Notes: a model not told the origin generated them from the letters alone. A DNA stretch of 64,000 nucleotides from Streptomyces tanashiensis (GCF_014648895.1 NZ_BMRZ01000008.1:248001-312000), one strand, 5' to 3'; shown: positions 41,633-52,917, counted from the first letter of the stretch. Translations and numbers: made by a program.

Positions 41633-42934
41633 ATGACCTCCGCGATCCCGCCGAATGCCCCGGACGCCCCGGACGCCCCGGCTCCCGGCCCCCAGGTCCG
41701 TGCCACCACGCTCGTACGGCACGCCAAGCTGTGGCTCGTACCGACCGTCCTGTGCGCCCTGGTGTCGCTGCTGCTGTCGCTCCTCTACATGGGGGGCATC
41801 CTCAGCCCGGGCGACCACCTGAACCGGCTGCCCATCGCCCTGGTCGACGAGGACGAGGGCCGCCCGCTGCCGGGGCAGTCGGAGAACCTGGGGAAGCAGA
41901 TCACCGACGCCATCGCCTCGACGGGCTCCTCGAAGACCACCGTCGACTGGCGTCGCCTCGACCGCGCGGCAGCCCAGGACGCGCTGGACTCCGGCAAGGT
42001 CTTCGGCGCCCTGGTCGTCCCGGCGGACTTCACGGCGTCCGTCGCCGCGCTGACCACGGAGCGGGCGACGGCCCGCCCGACGCTCACCGTCCTCACCAAT
42101 CCCGGCCTCGGCAGCCTGGGCTCCTCACTCGCGTCCCAGATCAACCAGGGCGCGGCGCACCAGGCCTCGCTGACCATCGGCAAGCAGCTCTCGGCCTCCT
42201 CGGCCGTACCGACCACGCGGCTGCTGCTCGCCGACCCGGTCGCGGTCACCACCCGCGTCGGCCATCCCATCGGCCGGCACAGCGGACTGGGTCTGACCGC
42301 CTTCTACTACACGCTGCTGCTCGTCCTGGCCGGGTTCATCGGCGGCAACCTCGTCCACAGCGGCGTCGACACCGCGCTCGGCTACGCCGACAGCGAGATC
42401 GGGCCCTGGCACACCCGCCGGCCGACGGTCCCCGTCAACCGCACCCAGACGCTCGTCCTGAAGATGCTGATGACCGCCGGGATCTCGCTCCTGACCACCA
42501 CGATCGTCATGGTCGCCACGATCGCGATCCTGGGCATGGACGCCGGCCACCTGCCGATGCTCTGGCTCTTCTCCTACTGCGCGACGGTCGCCGTCGGCCT
42601 GGGCGTCCAGGCCATCAACGCCGCCTTCGGCGGGATCGGCCAGCTCGTGTCCATGTTCGTCTTCATCGCACTGGCCCTCCCCTCCTCCGGGGCGACCGTC
42701 CCCCTGGAGGCCACCCCGGCCTTCTACCGCTTCCTCGGCGTCTTCGAGCCGATGCACCAGCTCAGCGCGGGCGTCCGGTCCATCCTGTACTTCGACGCCC
42801 GCGCCGACGCGGGACTCGCCCGCGGCTGGATCATGATCGCGGTCGGCGTGGTGGTGGCCCTGGCGTTCGGCTTCGCCATGACCCACTACTACGACCGCAG
42901 GGGGCTGCGCCGCCTCACGCCGCAGCCCGCGTGA
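41633..42934 (+). CDS. DUF3533 (YhgE/Pip/ABC-2-like) membrane protein
   Basis: The 433-aa protein has one transmembrane segment near residues 32-57 (KLWLVPTVLCALVSLLLSLLYMGGIL), a large extracytoplasmic domain (about 60-210, with VDEDEGRPLPGQSENLGKQI and FGALVVPADF), and five segments in the last 210 residues. This is the layout of DUF3533/SNG1 and of ABC-2-type permeases. No ATPase gene is adjacent. Function is unknown; related proteins take part in export or cell-envelope stress. It starts at MTSAIPPNAPD. The stop is 4 bp from the convergent I36 inhibitor gene. Confidence 0.85.
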   Translation: MTSAIPPNAPDAPDAPAPGPQVRATTLVRHAKLWLVPTVLCALVSLLLSLLYMGGILSPGDHLNRLPIALVDEDEGRPLPGQSENLGKQITDAIASTGSSKTTVDWRRLDRAAAQDALDSGKVFGALVVPADFTASVAALTTERATARPTLTVLTNPGLGSLGSSLASQINQGAAHQASLTIGKQLSASSAVPTTRLLLADPVAVTTRVGHPIGRHSGLGLTAFYYTLLLVLAGFIGGNLVHSGVDTALGYADSEIGPWHTRRPTVPVNRTQTLVLKMLMTAGISLLTTTIVMVATIAILGMDAGHLPMLWLFSYCATVAVGLGVQAINAAFGGIGQLVSMFVFIALALPSSGATVPLEATPAFYRFLGVFEPMHQLSAGVRSILYFDARADAGLARGWIMIAVGVVVALAFGFAMTHYYDRRGLRRLTPQPA

Positions 42935-42938
42935 GCGA

Positions 42939-43445
42939 CTACCAGGGGCGGCTGAACTGGATGGAGCGGTTGTCGTTCCGGGTGTTCCACAGGGTGGAGT
43001 GGCCGGACCGGGCGCCGACCATGTCGAAGGCGCCCTTGTAGCCGGCGCTGTAGTAGACGGTGCCGATGTAGCCCTCGTACCAGTTGTAGGCGGAGGCGGC
43101 GTTGTTGCCGGCGACCTGGCCGCTGCCCGTGCCGGTGTTGGGGCAGAAGTAGAGCGGCCGGGCGGGGGAGTACGGCATCTTGAGGGCCAGCATGTCGTAG
43201 ATGTTGTGGCCGATGTTGACCCAGGCGCCCTTGTAGTCGGGGCTGTAGTAGAGGCGGAAGCGGTACTCCTCCGACTGGTTGGCACACTTCTCCATCGACA
43301 TGATGGTCATCTCGTCGCTGGAGATCCACGCGGTGGGGTCGCCCTCCGCGTGGGCCATGCCCGTGCCTGAGAAGGCGGAGGCGCCCATCACGGCGGCGAC
43401 GAGGGCGGCGCGCAGGCGGCGCCGCGAGGTGGTCGAGGTCTGCAT
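42939..43445 (-). CDS. Secreted peptidase-inhibitor I36 / beta-gamma-crystallin-like protein
   Basis: The 168-aa preprotein has a twin-Arg-rich N-terminus and a hydrophobic signal core (LVAAVMGASAFSGTGMAHAEG) ending near residue 34. The mature part contains two matching beta-crystallin-like motifs, YRFRLYYSPDYKGAWVNIG and YIGTVYYSAGYKGAFDM, in the manner of inhibitor family I36 (SMI). It is probably an extracellular metalloprotease inhibitor. It follows a lipoprotein gene on the same strand after 56 bp. Confidence 0.9.
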   Translation of the reverse strand: MQTSTTSRRRLRAALVAAVMGASAFSGTGMAHAEGDPTAWISSDEMTIMSMEKCANQSEEYRFRLYYSPDYKGAWVNIGHNIYDMLALKMPYSPARPLYFCPNTGTGSGQVAGNNAASAYNWYEGYIGTVYYSAGYKGAFDMVGARSGHSTLWNTRNDNRSIQFSRPW

Positions 43446-43501
43446 CGGTGTCTCCGGAGTGATCGTCGGTACGGAACAGGTGAAGGAAGGAAGCAGTGGG
43501 G

Positions 43502-44461
43502 TCAGGGGCGGGCAAGGACGTCCGTGGCCTTGCGCAGGGTGGCGTCGAGGGCGCGGCGGTCCGCCGCGAGCGCCGTGGCGTTGCTCGTGATCGACGCGTG
43601 CTGGATCCGGGTCTCCGCCTCGTGCCAGATCTCCGCGACCCTGTGCCTCACGCGGCAGCCGATGTCGGCGAGCGCCGTGTCGATCTCCGCGCGGGACGCA
43701 CCCTCGGGTCGGGGCCGGAAGCGGGGGTCGTCGTTGGCCGCCATGGGAGCCGGGTACGTGTAGCCCTTGGCCTTCATGCAGGCGGACCAGCGCGCGAACA
43801 CCGTCTTCACCAGGGGGTCTTCCATCGACCGGGGGTACGAGTCGTTCGTCAGCCGCTGCACCAGCGGAGAGGCGACCTGTGCTGAACCGCCCAGGGTCCG
43901 GCGGGCCTCGCCGAAGCAGCCGCCCTCGGGGATCCTCCGCCCCGCGTAGAAGCCCCGGCGAGCCTCCGGGCCCGCCTTCTGCCGGACCTCGGCGGGGACG
44001 TCGGTGCCGCCCAGGACCAGCTGGGCGTCGTCCGAGAGCCGGGGCTGCGCGTCGGCCTCACTCAACGCCCGTTCGTAGCGGGTCTGTTGGGCCGGGTCCA
44101 CCTGGTAGCCGAACTTCGCGGACATCACGGCGTCGTGGATCCCGTACCGCCAGTCGAGCAGGTTCTTCGGGCCGATCGCGGGAAGCTCGGGGGCCGGCTT
44201 CCAGTCGATCCCGAATCCCTTGAGGCACCGGCCGACGAGCTTGTGCTCCGCGCGGGCCAGGGTCCTGGTCTGCTCGGTGGTGGGGCGGTACGCCTCCATG
44301 GGCAGGGTCCAGGTCGACGGGTCGGCGGCGGAGCCCGCGGTGACGGTGGCGGCGGCCGGGGCGGCGGGCCCCGCCTGCCCGGTGGAGCACCCGGTCAGGG
44401 CGAGGGCGGTCACGGCGAACGCCGCGCCCGTCCGCAGGATTCTGTCCCGGCTGCTCGTCAT
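43502..44461 (-). CDS. Putative lipoprotein of unknown function
   Basis: The 319-aa protein starts MTSSRDRIL and has a signal peptide with lipobox LTGC (Cys about residue 25). The mature part is polar and includes a pair of Cys-containing motifs, RCLKGFGIDW and CMKAKGYTYPAP, that recur in streptomycete lipoproteins with a repeated C-x-x-x-x-G-Y/F pattern. No enzyme domain is recognised. GAGGAA upstream fits the chosen ATG; a GTG at 44479 is less likely. It precedes the I36 inhibitor gene and may be co-transcribed with it. Confidence 0.8.
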   Translation of the reverse strand: MTSSRDRILRTGAAFAVTALALTGCSTGQAGPAAPAAATVTAGSAADPSTWTLPMEAYRPTTEQTRTLARAEHKLVGRCLKGFGIDWKPAPELPAIGPKNLLDWRYGIHDAVMSAKFGYQVDPAQQTRYERALSEADAQPRLSDDAQLVLGGTDVPAEVRQKAGPEARRGFYAGRRIPEGGCFGEARRTLGGSAQVASPLVQRLTNDSYPRSMEDPLVKTVFARWSACMKAKGYTYPAPMAANDDPRFRPRPEGASRAEIDTALADIGCRVRHRVAEIWHEAETRIQHASITSNATALAADRRALDATLRKATDVLARP

Positions 44462-44931
44462 CGGCGGAAGGTTCCTCACATGAGGGGACGGGGGTTCTCG
44501 GGTCCGGACCGCCCGGAGCGGGTACGACTCCGGGGGCGGCGACCGGAAAGCTAACAGCGCGCTCCGGGCCCGTGCCGCCGCCCGTGACCGTGTCCCGCCT
44601 GTCCCACAGCCGTCCCGGAGGCCTTCCGTACAGCAGGCCGCCCCGCCGTCGTCGCAGGCCGGGGCTCAGCGGGAGCGTCCCTCCCGCCCCGCCCACGGGC
44701 TTGCCGCCGTGACGTCCCCCGTACGTCCCGGACCCCGTCCCGTGTCGCGTCCCGGCCCGCGCTCCTCCGTGCGCCCCCGCTCCCTCGGATTCCCCCCGCT
44801 CCCCCCGCTCCCCCGGATCCCCCGGATGCCCCGGATACCCCGGCGCGGAAACGGCCGGAGGCCGTATCGGATGTCTCCGATACGGCCTCCGTCGGACCGG
44901 GCGGTCCCGGTCTCCTGCTGCGGGCCCGGCT
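44462..44931. other. 470-bp gap between recQ and the lipoprotein gene
   Basis: No gene is supported here. The left side presumably holds the lipoprotein promoter. From about 44775 to 44835 there is a C-rich tract with repeated CCCCCGGAT-like units. It ends in the recQ terminator at 44857-44890, listed separately. Confidence 0.55.
44857..44890 (-). terminator. Strong hairpin terminator after recQ
   Basis: GGAGGCCGTATCGGA (44857-44871) and TCCGATACGGCCTCC (44876-44890) form a perfect 15-bp stem around TGTC. It lies 42 bp after the recQ stop codon (minus strand). Confidence 0.88.
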
Positions 44932-46962
<2,031 letters not shown>

Positions 46963-47038
46963 TTCTGAAGCCTAGCCGTCCGGACCGACACCCCGGCCCC
47001 GCCCGGGGCAACCTGTGGAAAACCCCGAGCGGGCCTTG

Positions 47039-48856
47039 TCAGCGCAGGCGGGCCGCCGTGGGGGTGTCGTCGAGGAAGCCGCCCGACTGGTGCTGCCAGA
47101 GCTTCGCGTAGGCACCCTCGGCGGTGAGCAGCTCCTGGTGCGTGCCCTGCTCGACGATCCGTCCCCGGTCGAGGACGACGAGCCGGTCCATCGTGGCCAC
47201 CGTGCTCAGCCGGTGGGCCACCACGAGCGCCGTCCGCCCGTCCATGAGCCGCCACAGCGCCTCCTGCACGAGGAGCTCGCTCTCCGAGTCGAGGGCGCTG
47301 GTCGCCTCGTCGAGGAGGAGGACGGGCGCGTCCCGCAGGATCGCCCGGGCGAGGGCGACCCGCTGGCGCTGCCCTCCGGAGAGCTTCACCCCGCGCTCGC
47401 CGACCATGGTCTCGAAGCCTTCGGGGAGGGCGTCCGCGAACTCCGTGACGTGCGCCGCCTCGGCCGCGCGCCGGATCTCGGCCTCGGTGGCGTCCGGCCG
47501 GGCGAAGGCGATGTTCTCCCTGAGGGTGCGGTGGAACATCGCGGGGTCCTGCGGCACGTACGCGATCTTGCTGCGCAGTTCGGTCTGGCGGAGCCGGCTG
47601 ATGTCCTGGCCGCCGATCGTGATCCGGCCGCCGTCGATGTCCGTCATCCGGAGCAGCAGCCGGGTGAGCGTGGTCTTGCCGCCGCCGGACCGGCCCACGA
47701 AGCCGATCTTCGCGCCGCTGGGGACGTCCAGGTCGAGGTCCTCGAAGAGCGGCTTCGCACCCGCGTGGGCGAAGGTCACCTTCTGGAAGCGGACCTCGGC
47801 GCTCTCGGCCCGGAGGGGTTCCGGCTCCTCGGGGTCGAGGACGGTCGGCTGTTCGAGGAGGAGTTCGGTGAACTGCCCGGCCTCCGTCATGGAGCTTTCC
47901 AGGCGCCGGTAGATCTGGTTGAACTCGAACATGATCCGGGTCGCGTTGGCGTAGTACGTGAAGGCGACGATGACGGCCTCCACGCCGTGCTCTCCGCCGC
48001 CGAGGGTGACGGCGAGGACGAGACCGAGGACGTTCGTCAGGACGGACATCGGCGCGACGAGCGTGTCGATGCGCAGGTTGCCGTAGTCCCAGGAGCGCAG
48101 CGTGAGGCGCCGGGACTCCGCGACGCGGGACCGGTGTTCGGCGGCCTCGCGCCTCTCCGCTCCGAAGGACCGGACGGTGTCCATGTTGGTGAGGCTGTCG
48201 GCGACGTGGCCCGAGACCCGGGCGATCGCCTGTTCGCGCTGGGCGACGAGCACCTGCCGGCGCCGGATCAGCGGGGCCACGACGACGCCGGTGACCGTGA
48301 TGAGGACCAGGAGTCCGACCACGAGCAGCGGGTCGTACTGCCAGAGCACCACCGACGCGAACAGCAGCGGTACGAGGCTGCCCATGACCGAGAAGGTCAG
48401 GGTGTCGACGAACTCCTCGAAGCGGGAGGCGAAGCTGAGGACCCGTTTGGTCAGCGATCCCGCGAAGTTGTCGTGGAAGAACGCGGCGTCCTTGGCGAAG
48501 AGTTTGTCCATGCCGATGACGTAGAGGTTCTCGATGCCGCGGGCGTCGAGGCGGTTCAGGCAGTGCAGCCCGACGCGCCACAGGGCCTCGCCGAGCAGCA
48601 GGACGCCGGCGAAGGCGAGGACGTAGGGAAGGAGCCGGCCGAGCCCTCCGCCGGTGCCGTCGCCGGCGATGCGGCCGACGAGCTTGGCGACGACGAGCGG
48701 AGCGATGTAGTTGATGCCGATGTTGCCGAGGGCCGGCAGCAGGAGAGCGGGAGCGGTCAGCCACCGGAGGCGGAGCAGTTCCCGTGCGTAGAAACGGAGT
48801 GCGAGGAGTACCGAGCCTTTGTTCGGCACACCTTCGTGCGATTGCGGTGATCCCAT
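47039..48856 (-). CDS. ABC transporter, fused permease-ATPase (exporter half)
   Basis: The 605-aa protein has six transmembrane segments in residues 30-310 (ABC_membrane exporter type) and a nucleotide-binding domain with GRSGGGKT (Walker A), the signature LSGGQRQRVALARAI and VLLLDEATSALD (Walker B), and H-loop VVAHRLST. It most likely works as a homodimer. The start at MGSPQSHEG (ATG 48856) is chosen; a TTG 6 bp upstream is possible. No substrate can be inferred, and no partner gene is adjacent. Confidence 0.93.
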   Translation of the reverse strand: MGSPQSHEGVPNKGSVLLALRFYARELLRLRWLTAPALLLPALGNIGINYIAPLVVAKLVGRIAGDGTGGGLGRLLPYVLAFAGVLLLGEALWRVGLHCLNRLDARGIENLYVIGMDKLFAKDAAFFHDNFAGSLTKRVLSFASRFEEFVDTLTFSVMGSLVPLLFASVVLWQYDPLLVVGLLVLITVTGVVVAPLIRRRQVLVAQREQAIARVSGHVADSLTNMDTVRSFGAERREAAEHRSRVAESRRLTLRSWDYGNLRIDTLVAPMSVLTNVLGLVLAVTLGGGEHGVEAVIVAFTYYANATRIMFEFNQIYRRLESSMTEAGQFTELLLEQPTVLDPEEPEPLRAESAEVRFQKVTFAHAGAKPLFEDLDLDVPSGAKIGFVGRSGGGKTTLTRLLLRMTDIDGGRITIGGQDISRLRQTELRSKIAYVPQDPAMFHRTLRENIAFARPDATEAEIRRAAEAAHVTEFADALPEGFETMVGERGVKLSGGQRQRVALARAILRDAPVLLLDEATSALDSESELLVQEALWRLMDGRTALVVAHRLSTVATMDRLVVLDRGRIVEQGTHQELLTAEGAYAKLWQHQSGGFLDDTPTAARLR

Positions 48857-48930
48857 ACCCAACCCTGTGATGTCGTGACGAAGGCGAGTAAAAGGAGTCT
48901 CCCGCGTGCGTGCTGTCGCGGTCCAAGCAA

Positions 48931-48976
48931 TAAAAAACCACGTGGTGGCCGGGATGAATCCCGACCACCACGTGGT
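48931..48976 (-). terminator. Terminator of tRNA-Leu
   Basis: On the minus strand, ACCACGTGGTGG at one end pairs with CCACCACGTGGT at the other and the stem continues inward through TCGGGAT/CCCGG around a TCAT-type loop. TTTTTTATT follows (AATAAAAAA on the plus strand). It lies 11 bp after the tRNA 3' end. Confidence 0.9.
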
Positions 48977-48987
48977 GTGTCTCTTGT

Positions 48988-49071
48988 GTCCGAGGGGGGA
49001 CTTGAACCCCCACGCCCGATAAAGGGCACTAGCACCTCAAGCTAGCGCGTCTGCCATTCCGCCACCCGGAC
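48988..49071 (-). tRNA. tRNA-Leu (anticodon GAG)
   Basis: The 84-nt gene folds as a tRNA with the long variable arm of class II. The acceptor stem GTCCGGG pairs with CTCGGAC (one G-U), the anticodon stem-loop is CTAGC-TTGAGGT-GCTAG with anticodon GAG, and the T arm contains GGTTCAAGTCC. The 3' CCA is not encoded, as is common in Streptomyces. It reads CUC/CUU leucine codons. A strong terminator follows it. Confidence 0.96.
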
Positions 49072-49185
49072 CGGTAGCCCGCCGCGATCGGCATTTCTGC
49101 TTGCCCGCGGCGACAGAGAACAATCTACCAGGCCTCCGGGGTGCTCTTCACCCACGTTTTCGGTGGTCAGCGGGGGTGAGGGGCG

Positions 49186-50349
49186 TCACGGCGAGACGGT
49201 GGCGGCCGGCGGGGTCCAGCGGCGGGTGCGGGGCGGGCCGGACGGGAGGCCGTAGTCCTTCCTGAGGTGCTCGGGGATGGCGTAGTGCATGACGCGTCCG
49301 CGGGTGAGGGAGGACAGTTCGAGGACGGTGGCGAGGTGGCCGAGCCGGTCCAGGGCCCAGGCGCCGAGCGGGGAGTGGTCCTCGATGGTCTCCAGGACGC
49401 CGAGGAGGTGGGGGACGGCCTTCACGACGGTGTCCCACGGGGTGCGGGGCACCTGCAGCCAGTCGCCGCAGGTGTCGCCGACGAGGTGGCGGATGAGCGC
49501 GGAGACGATCGGGTCGAAGAAGGTGCCGGGGACGACCTCCTCGTAGAGGCCGATGAGCTGCCGGGTCAGCTCGACGCCTTCGGGGGACGGCCCCATGTGG
49601 CGGATCATGTACAGGTCGAGGAAGCGGCGGGCCTCGTCGAGGGTCCTGGGGACGGCGTCCTGGTCGACGCCCAGCATCGCGCCGACCACGCGCCAGGCGT
49701 AGTAGTAGGCGTCGGCCCCCTCGGGGGACATGTGGATGCCGAGGCGGTGCAGGCTGTCGAGGACGAGCATCGAGAAGAACATCTGCCCGCCGATCATGTC
49801 CTCCTGACAGATCGGCACCCCCGCGGCCTCCACGTCCCAGCGGTCCTCGCGCCGGAGGTGGTGCCGGATGGAGGCGTGCAGCAGCCGGACCTTCTGCGCG
49901 GCGGGGATGAAGCGGCTGCCGGCCTCGAAGGCGTCGGGCCGCATCAGGTACACCGTGAACTGTCCGGTCTCCGCCATCCGCTTGGACGGGTACCTCAGGC
50001 CGTGCGTCGCCGACAGCAGTCTCGCCACGTGCGGGACGAGATAGCAGGCGGGCATGGACGCGAAGGAGAGCGCGGTGGAGATGTGCACGTTGTTGTCCAT
50101 GAAGAACAGCCGAGCCCGCTCCATCTCCCCCCAGTCCACCCAGGACGGCGGGGCGCTCGTGGCGTGGAGGTACTCCCGGGCGACGTCGGGCAGCCCGTCG
50201 GGCAGGGGTGCGCCCGCGGTGGAGACGTACCGCATCAGGGTGTTGAAGGTGCCCACCTCTCCGCGTTCGAAGAGGGCGGCGACCGTGGCGTCGGCGAGTT
50301 CGTCACCGGTCCGCCGCAGGGCGTCCATCGACGCCTCGGTGGTGGTCAT
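49186..50349 (-). CDS. MpaB/rubber-oxygenase-like (DUF2236) haem protein
   Basis: The 387-aa protein matches the oxygenase MpaB / DUF2236 family: FNTLMRYVSTAGAPLPDGLPD, FFMDNNVHISTALSFASMPACYLVPHVARLL, LRYPSKRMAETGQFTVYLM, HASIRHHL and the QEDMIGGQMFFSMLVLDSLHRLG block. It includes histidines that in Lcp-type enzymes bind haem. It is the third gene of an operon with a small protein and a polyprenyl synthetase, so a prenylated or polyisoprenoid substrate is likely. The start is MTTTEASMDALRR. Confidence 0.86.
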   Translation of the reverse strand: MTTTEASMDALRRTGDELADATVAALFERGEVGTFNTLMRYVSTAGAPLPDGLPDVAREYLHATSAPPSWVDWGEMERARLFFMDNNVHISTALSFASMPACYLVPHVARLLSATHGLRYPSKRMAETGQFTVYLMRPDAFEAGSRFIPAAQKVRLLHASIRHHLRREDRWDVEAAGVPICQEDMIGGQMFFSMLVLDSLHRLGIHMSPEGADAYYYAWRVVGAMLGVDQDAVPRTLDEARRFLDLYMIRHMGPSPEGVELTRQLIGLYEEVVPGTFFDPIVSALIRHLVGDTCGDWLQVPRTPWDTVVKAVPHLLGVLETIEDHSPLGAWALDRLGHLATVLELSSLTRGRVMHYAIPEHLRKDYGLPSGPPRTRRWTPPAATVSP

Positions 50350-50423
50350 GGACAGGGCTCCTTGTCTCGGTCGGGGACGTGCTCTCCGCCGGGAAGCCGC
50401 TCTCCGCCGGGAACGTGTCTCCG

Positions 50424-51476
50424 TCAGGAACGGCGGACCGCCACCGCGTGCGCGAGGGCGGTGAGTGCGGTGGCGGGGGCGGCGGGCAGGTTCAGTCCGT
50501 CGAGGGCGCGGAGGGCATCCTCGACCCGCTCGCCGATCATGGCCTCGACGCGGTCGGGCGCCTTCAGCCGCCGCATCAGCTCGCGTACGGCCTCCAGGGC
50601 GTCCCCGTCGGGCTCGCGCGGGCGGAGCAGCTCGCGCAGCCGCCCGCGCTCCCCGTCGTCGGCGAGCCGCCAGGTCTCGGCGAGCAGGGCCGTGGGCCGG
50701 TGTCCCCGTACGTCGTCGGCGTCGGCCTTGCCGGTGGTCTCCGGGTCGCCGAAGAGGCCGAGCAGGTCGTCCCTCAGCTGGAACGCCTCGCCGAGCGGCA
50801 CTCCGTAGGCGGAGCACCCCTCGCGCAGCCGCCCCCCGGCCCCGGCCAGGGCCGCGCCGATCAGCAGGGGCTGCTCGACGGTGTACTTGGCCGTCTTGTG
50901 GCGGACGACCTTCAGCGAGGCCGCCGTGTCCGGTGCGGCGCCGGTGTGCAGGATCTCCAGGCACTCCCCCGCGACGAGGTCCCGGGCCAGCGCCGCCCAC
51001 AGGGGACGGGCGCGGCCGAGGTAGGCGGCGGGCAGGCCGCTGGTGACGAAGAGCTGCCCGGCGAGGGACATGAGCAGGTCGCCGACGAGCATCGCGAGGG
51101 ACCGGGCTCCGGCTGCGGCGCGGGGGTGGTGTGCGACCGCGTCGCGCAGGGCCACGTGCGCGGTGGGGCGGCCGTGCCGCAGCGGGCTGTCGTCGATCAG
51201 ATCGTCGTGCACGACGGCTGCCGCGTGCACGAGCTCCATGGAGGCCGCCGCCCGGACCAGCGCGTCGCTGTCGGGCTGTCCCGCCGCGCGCCAGCCCCAG
51301 TAGCAGAAGGCCGCCCGCAGCCGTTTGCCGTCCGCGACCGCCGACTCCAGCTGCTCCGCCACCGGTCCGAGCGCCGGGTCGACCGCCGTGAGTTCGTCGG
51401 CCTCGGCGGCGACGTGGCACCGGACGACCTCGTCGACGCGCGCCTTGAACGCGGCCGGCTCCCACCGCTCAGCCAC
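50424..51476 (-). CDS. Polyprenyl (trans-isoprenyl diphosphate) synthase
   Basis: The 350-aa protein has the first Asp-rich motif VHDDLIDDS (DDxxD-like) and the second LRDDLLGLFGD, and the KTAKYTVEQPLLIGA segment of class-I prenyltransferases. It makes a linear isoprenyl diphosphate; chain length is not readable with confidence. It starts at a GTG that overlaps the preceding small gene by 8 bp. The neighbouring MpaB-type oxygenase suggests that the product is oxidised. Confidence 0.93.
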   Translation of the reverse strand: MAERWEPAAFKARVDEVVRCHVAAEADELTAVDPALGPVAEQLESAVADGKRLRAAFCYWGWRAAGQPDSDALVRAAASMELVHAAAVVHDDLIDDSPLRHGRPTAHVALRDAVAHHPRAAAGARSLAMLVGDLLMSLAGQLFVTSGLPAAYLGRARPLWAALARDLVAGECLEILHTGAAPDTAASLKVVRHKTAKYTVEQPLLIGAALAGAGGRLREGCSAYGVPLGEAFQLRDDLLGLFGDPETTGKADADDVRGHRPTALLAETWRLADDGERGRLRELLRPREPDGDALEAVRELMRRLKAPDRVEAMIGERVEDALRALDGLNLPAAPATALTALAHAVAVRRS

Positions 51477-51753
51477 CGTCGCCGGCCCGTCGCGCCTTCA
51501 CGTGCCGGGCGAGGACCTCCAGGTGGGCCGGCGGCGGGGACACGTACCGGTCGAGCACCAGGCGGCCGCGCGCCTCCAGGTCCCGTCCGGCGTCGGCCGC
51601 CATCTCGGCGGTGTCCGAGCGCCTCAGCAGCCCGCGCACGATCCCGAGGCCCGTCCCCAGCGTGCTCACCGCCAGATCGGCGAGACCCGCCGCGAGCAGC
51701 ACGGCCCGCTGGTCCGGTCCCCCGCCGGATCCCGTCTCTCGCGTCACACCCAT
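51469..51753 (-). CDS. Small protein of the polyprenyl synthase operon
   Basis: The 94-aa protein starts MGVTRETGSGG; GGGGG precedes the ATG. It has one mild hydrophobic stretch (VLLAAGLADLAVSTLGTGLGIVRGLL, about 17-42) and a charged C-terminal part (LEARGRLVLDRYV, LEVLARHVKARR). I recognise no family for sure. Its 3' end overlaps the synthase start, so it is translated with it, and it could be an accessory or membrane-anchoring subunit. Start codon and exact length are uncertain. Confidence 0.65.
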   Translation of the reverse strand: MGVTRETGSGGGPDQRAVLLAAGLADLAVSTLGTGLGIVRGLLRRSDTAEMAADAGRDLEARGRLVLDRYVSPPPAHLEVLARHVKARRAGDGG

Positions 51754-51926
51754 CCCCCAGACACACAGCGTCGACGTCACTCCTCCCAGCCTCGCGCCGG
51801 AGGGGCGACGACCGCGGCGGAACTCACGAACGAGTGATCATCTCGCCGAAAGCCGGACACACACCCCCCTCAACCCCCCACGCCCTCTTGCCACTTGAGC
51901 GACTCCCTTCCAAGAATGCACATGAC

Positions 51927-51945
51927 AACCGAAGGATTCTCGGTT
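51927..51945. promoter_or_regulatory. Inverted repeat in the S1 protease leader
   Basis: AACCGA (51927-51932) and TCGGTT (51940-51945) are arms around AGGATTC, 28 bp before the protease start. It may be an operator or a leader stem. AAGAAT near 51913 is a possible -10. Confidence 0.4.
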
Positions 51946-51973
51946 GCACGGTCATTCAGAGGGGAACCCCCAC

Positions 51974-52846
51974 ATGAAGAAGCCTCTCGCCGGCGCGCTG
52001 CTCGCCCTGCTCCTGACAGGCGCCGCAGCGGTCCCGGCCGCCGCCTCCGCACCCCGGGAGACGGTCGCACAGGCCCCGGCCTCCGCCCCCGCACCCCAGG
52101 GTCAGGCCGTGGCCGCCGTCGACTTCGCGGGAACGGTCGCGCTCAGCAACTGTTCCGGCTCCGTCGTCCGCACCCCCAGCTCCCTGCCGAGCGACCCCGC
52201 GCTCGTCCTCTCCAACGGCCACTGCCTGGAGACCGGCATGCCGGGGCCGGGCCAGGTCGTCAAGGACCGGCGGTCCAGCCGTTCGTTCACCCTGCTCAAC
52301 TCGGCCGGCACCGGCGTCGGGACGCTGCGCGCGAGCAAGATCGCGTACGGCACGATGACGGACACGGACATCTCGATCTACCAGCTGACCAAGACGTACG
52401 CGCAGATACAGAGCCAGTACGGCATCGCCGCCCTGACCCTCAACGACGCCCACCCGACGCAGGGTTCGGCGATCAAGGTGGTCTCCGGGTACTGGAAGCG
52501 GATCTACAGCTGCAACGTCGACGGCTTCGTCTACCGCATGAAGGAGGGCGACTGGACCTGGAAGGACTCGGTCCGCTACACCGCGGCGTGCAACACGATC
52601 GGCGGCACGTCCGGCTCGCCCGTGATCGACGCCACCACCGGCAAGGTCGTCGCCGTCAACAACACGGGCAACGAGAGCGGTGAGAGCTGCACCGTGAACA
52701 ACCCGTGCGAGATCGACCAGAACGGCACCGTGACCGTCCGCCAGGGCATCAACTACGCCCAGGAGACGTACACCCTCGTTCCCTGCATCGGCCCCGGGAA
52801 CGTGATCGACCTCAACCGCGCCGGCTGCACCCTGCCCAAGCCGTAG
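51974..52846 (+). CDS. Secreted trypsin-like (S1) serine protease
   Basis: The 290-aa preprotein starts MKKPLAGALLALLL; GAGGGG precedes the ATG. A signal peptide ends at about AAASA. The S1 fold shows His in LSNGHCL, Asp in DTDISIYQL and Ser in NTIGGTSGSPVID, with Cys pairs CSG/HCL and CNV/ACN. The pro-like stretch before FAGTVALSN is about 25 residues. It is an extracellular protease unrelated to the cytoplasmic trypsins at 20-22 kb. A strong hairpin follows. Confidence 0.94.
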   Translation: MKKPLAGALLALLLTGAAAVPAAASAPRETVAQAPASAPAPQGQAVAAVDFAGTVALSNCSGSVVRTPSSLPSDPALVLSNGHCLETGMPGPGQVVKDRRSSRSFTLLNSAGTGVGTLRASKIAYGTMTDTDISIYQLTKTYAQIQSQYGIAALTLNDAHPTQGSAIKVVSGYWKRIYSCNVDGFVYRMKEGDWTWKDSVRYTAACNTIGGTSGSPVIDATTGKVVAVNNTGNESGESCTVNNPCEIDQNGTVTVRQGINYAQETYTLVPCIGPGNVIDLNRAGCTLPKP

Positions 52847-52858
52847 CTCCCCCGGAGG

Positions 52859-52894
52859 CTCCGCCGTCCGTCCGCACCCGGACGGACGGCGGAG
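52859..52894 (+). terminator. Hairpin terminator after the S1 protease
   Basis: CTCCGCCGTCCGTCCG (52859-52874) and CGGACGGACGGCGGAG (52879-52894) form a perfect 16-bp stem with loop CACC, 13 bp after the protease stop codon. Confidence 0.88.
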
Positions 52895-52917
52895 GCTCCG
52901 CACCACTCACCAGCGAG

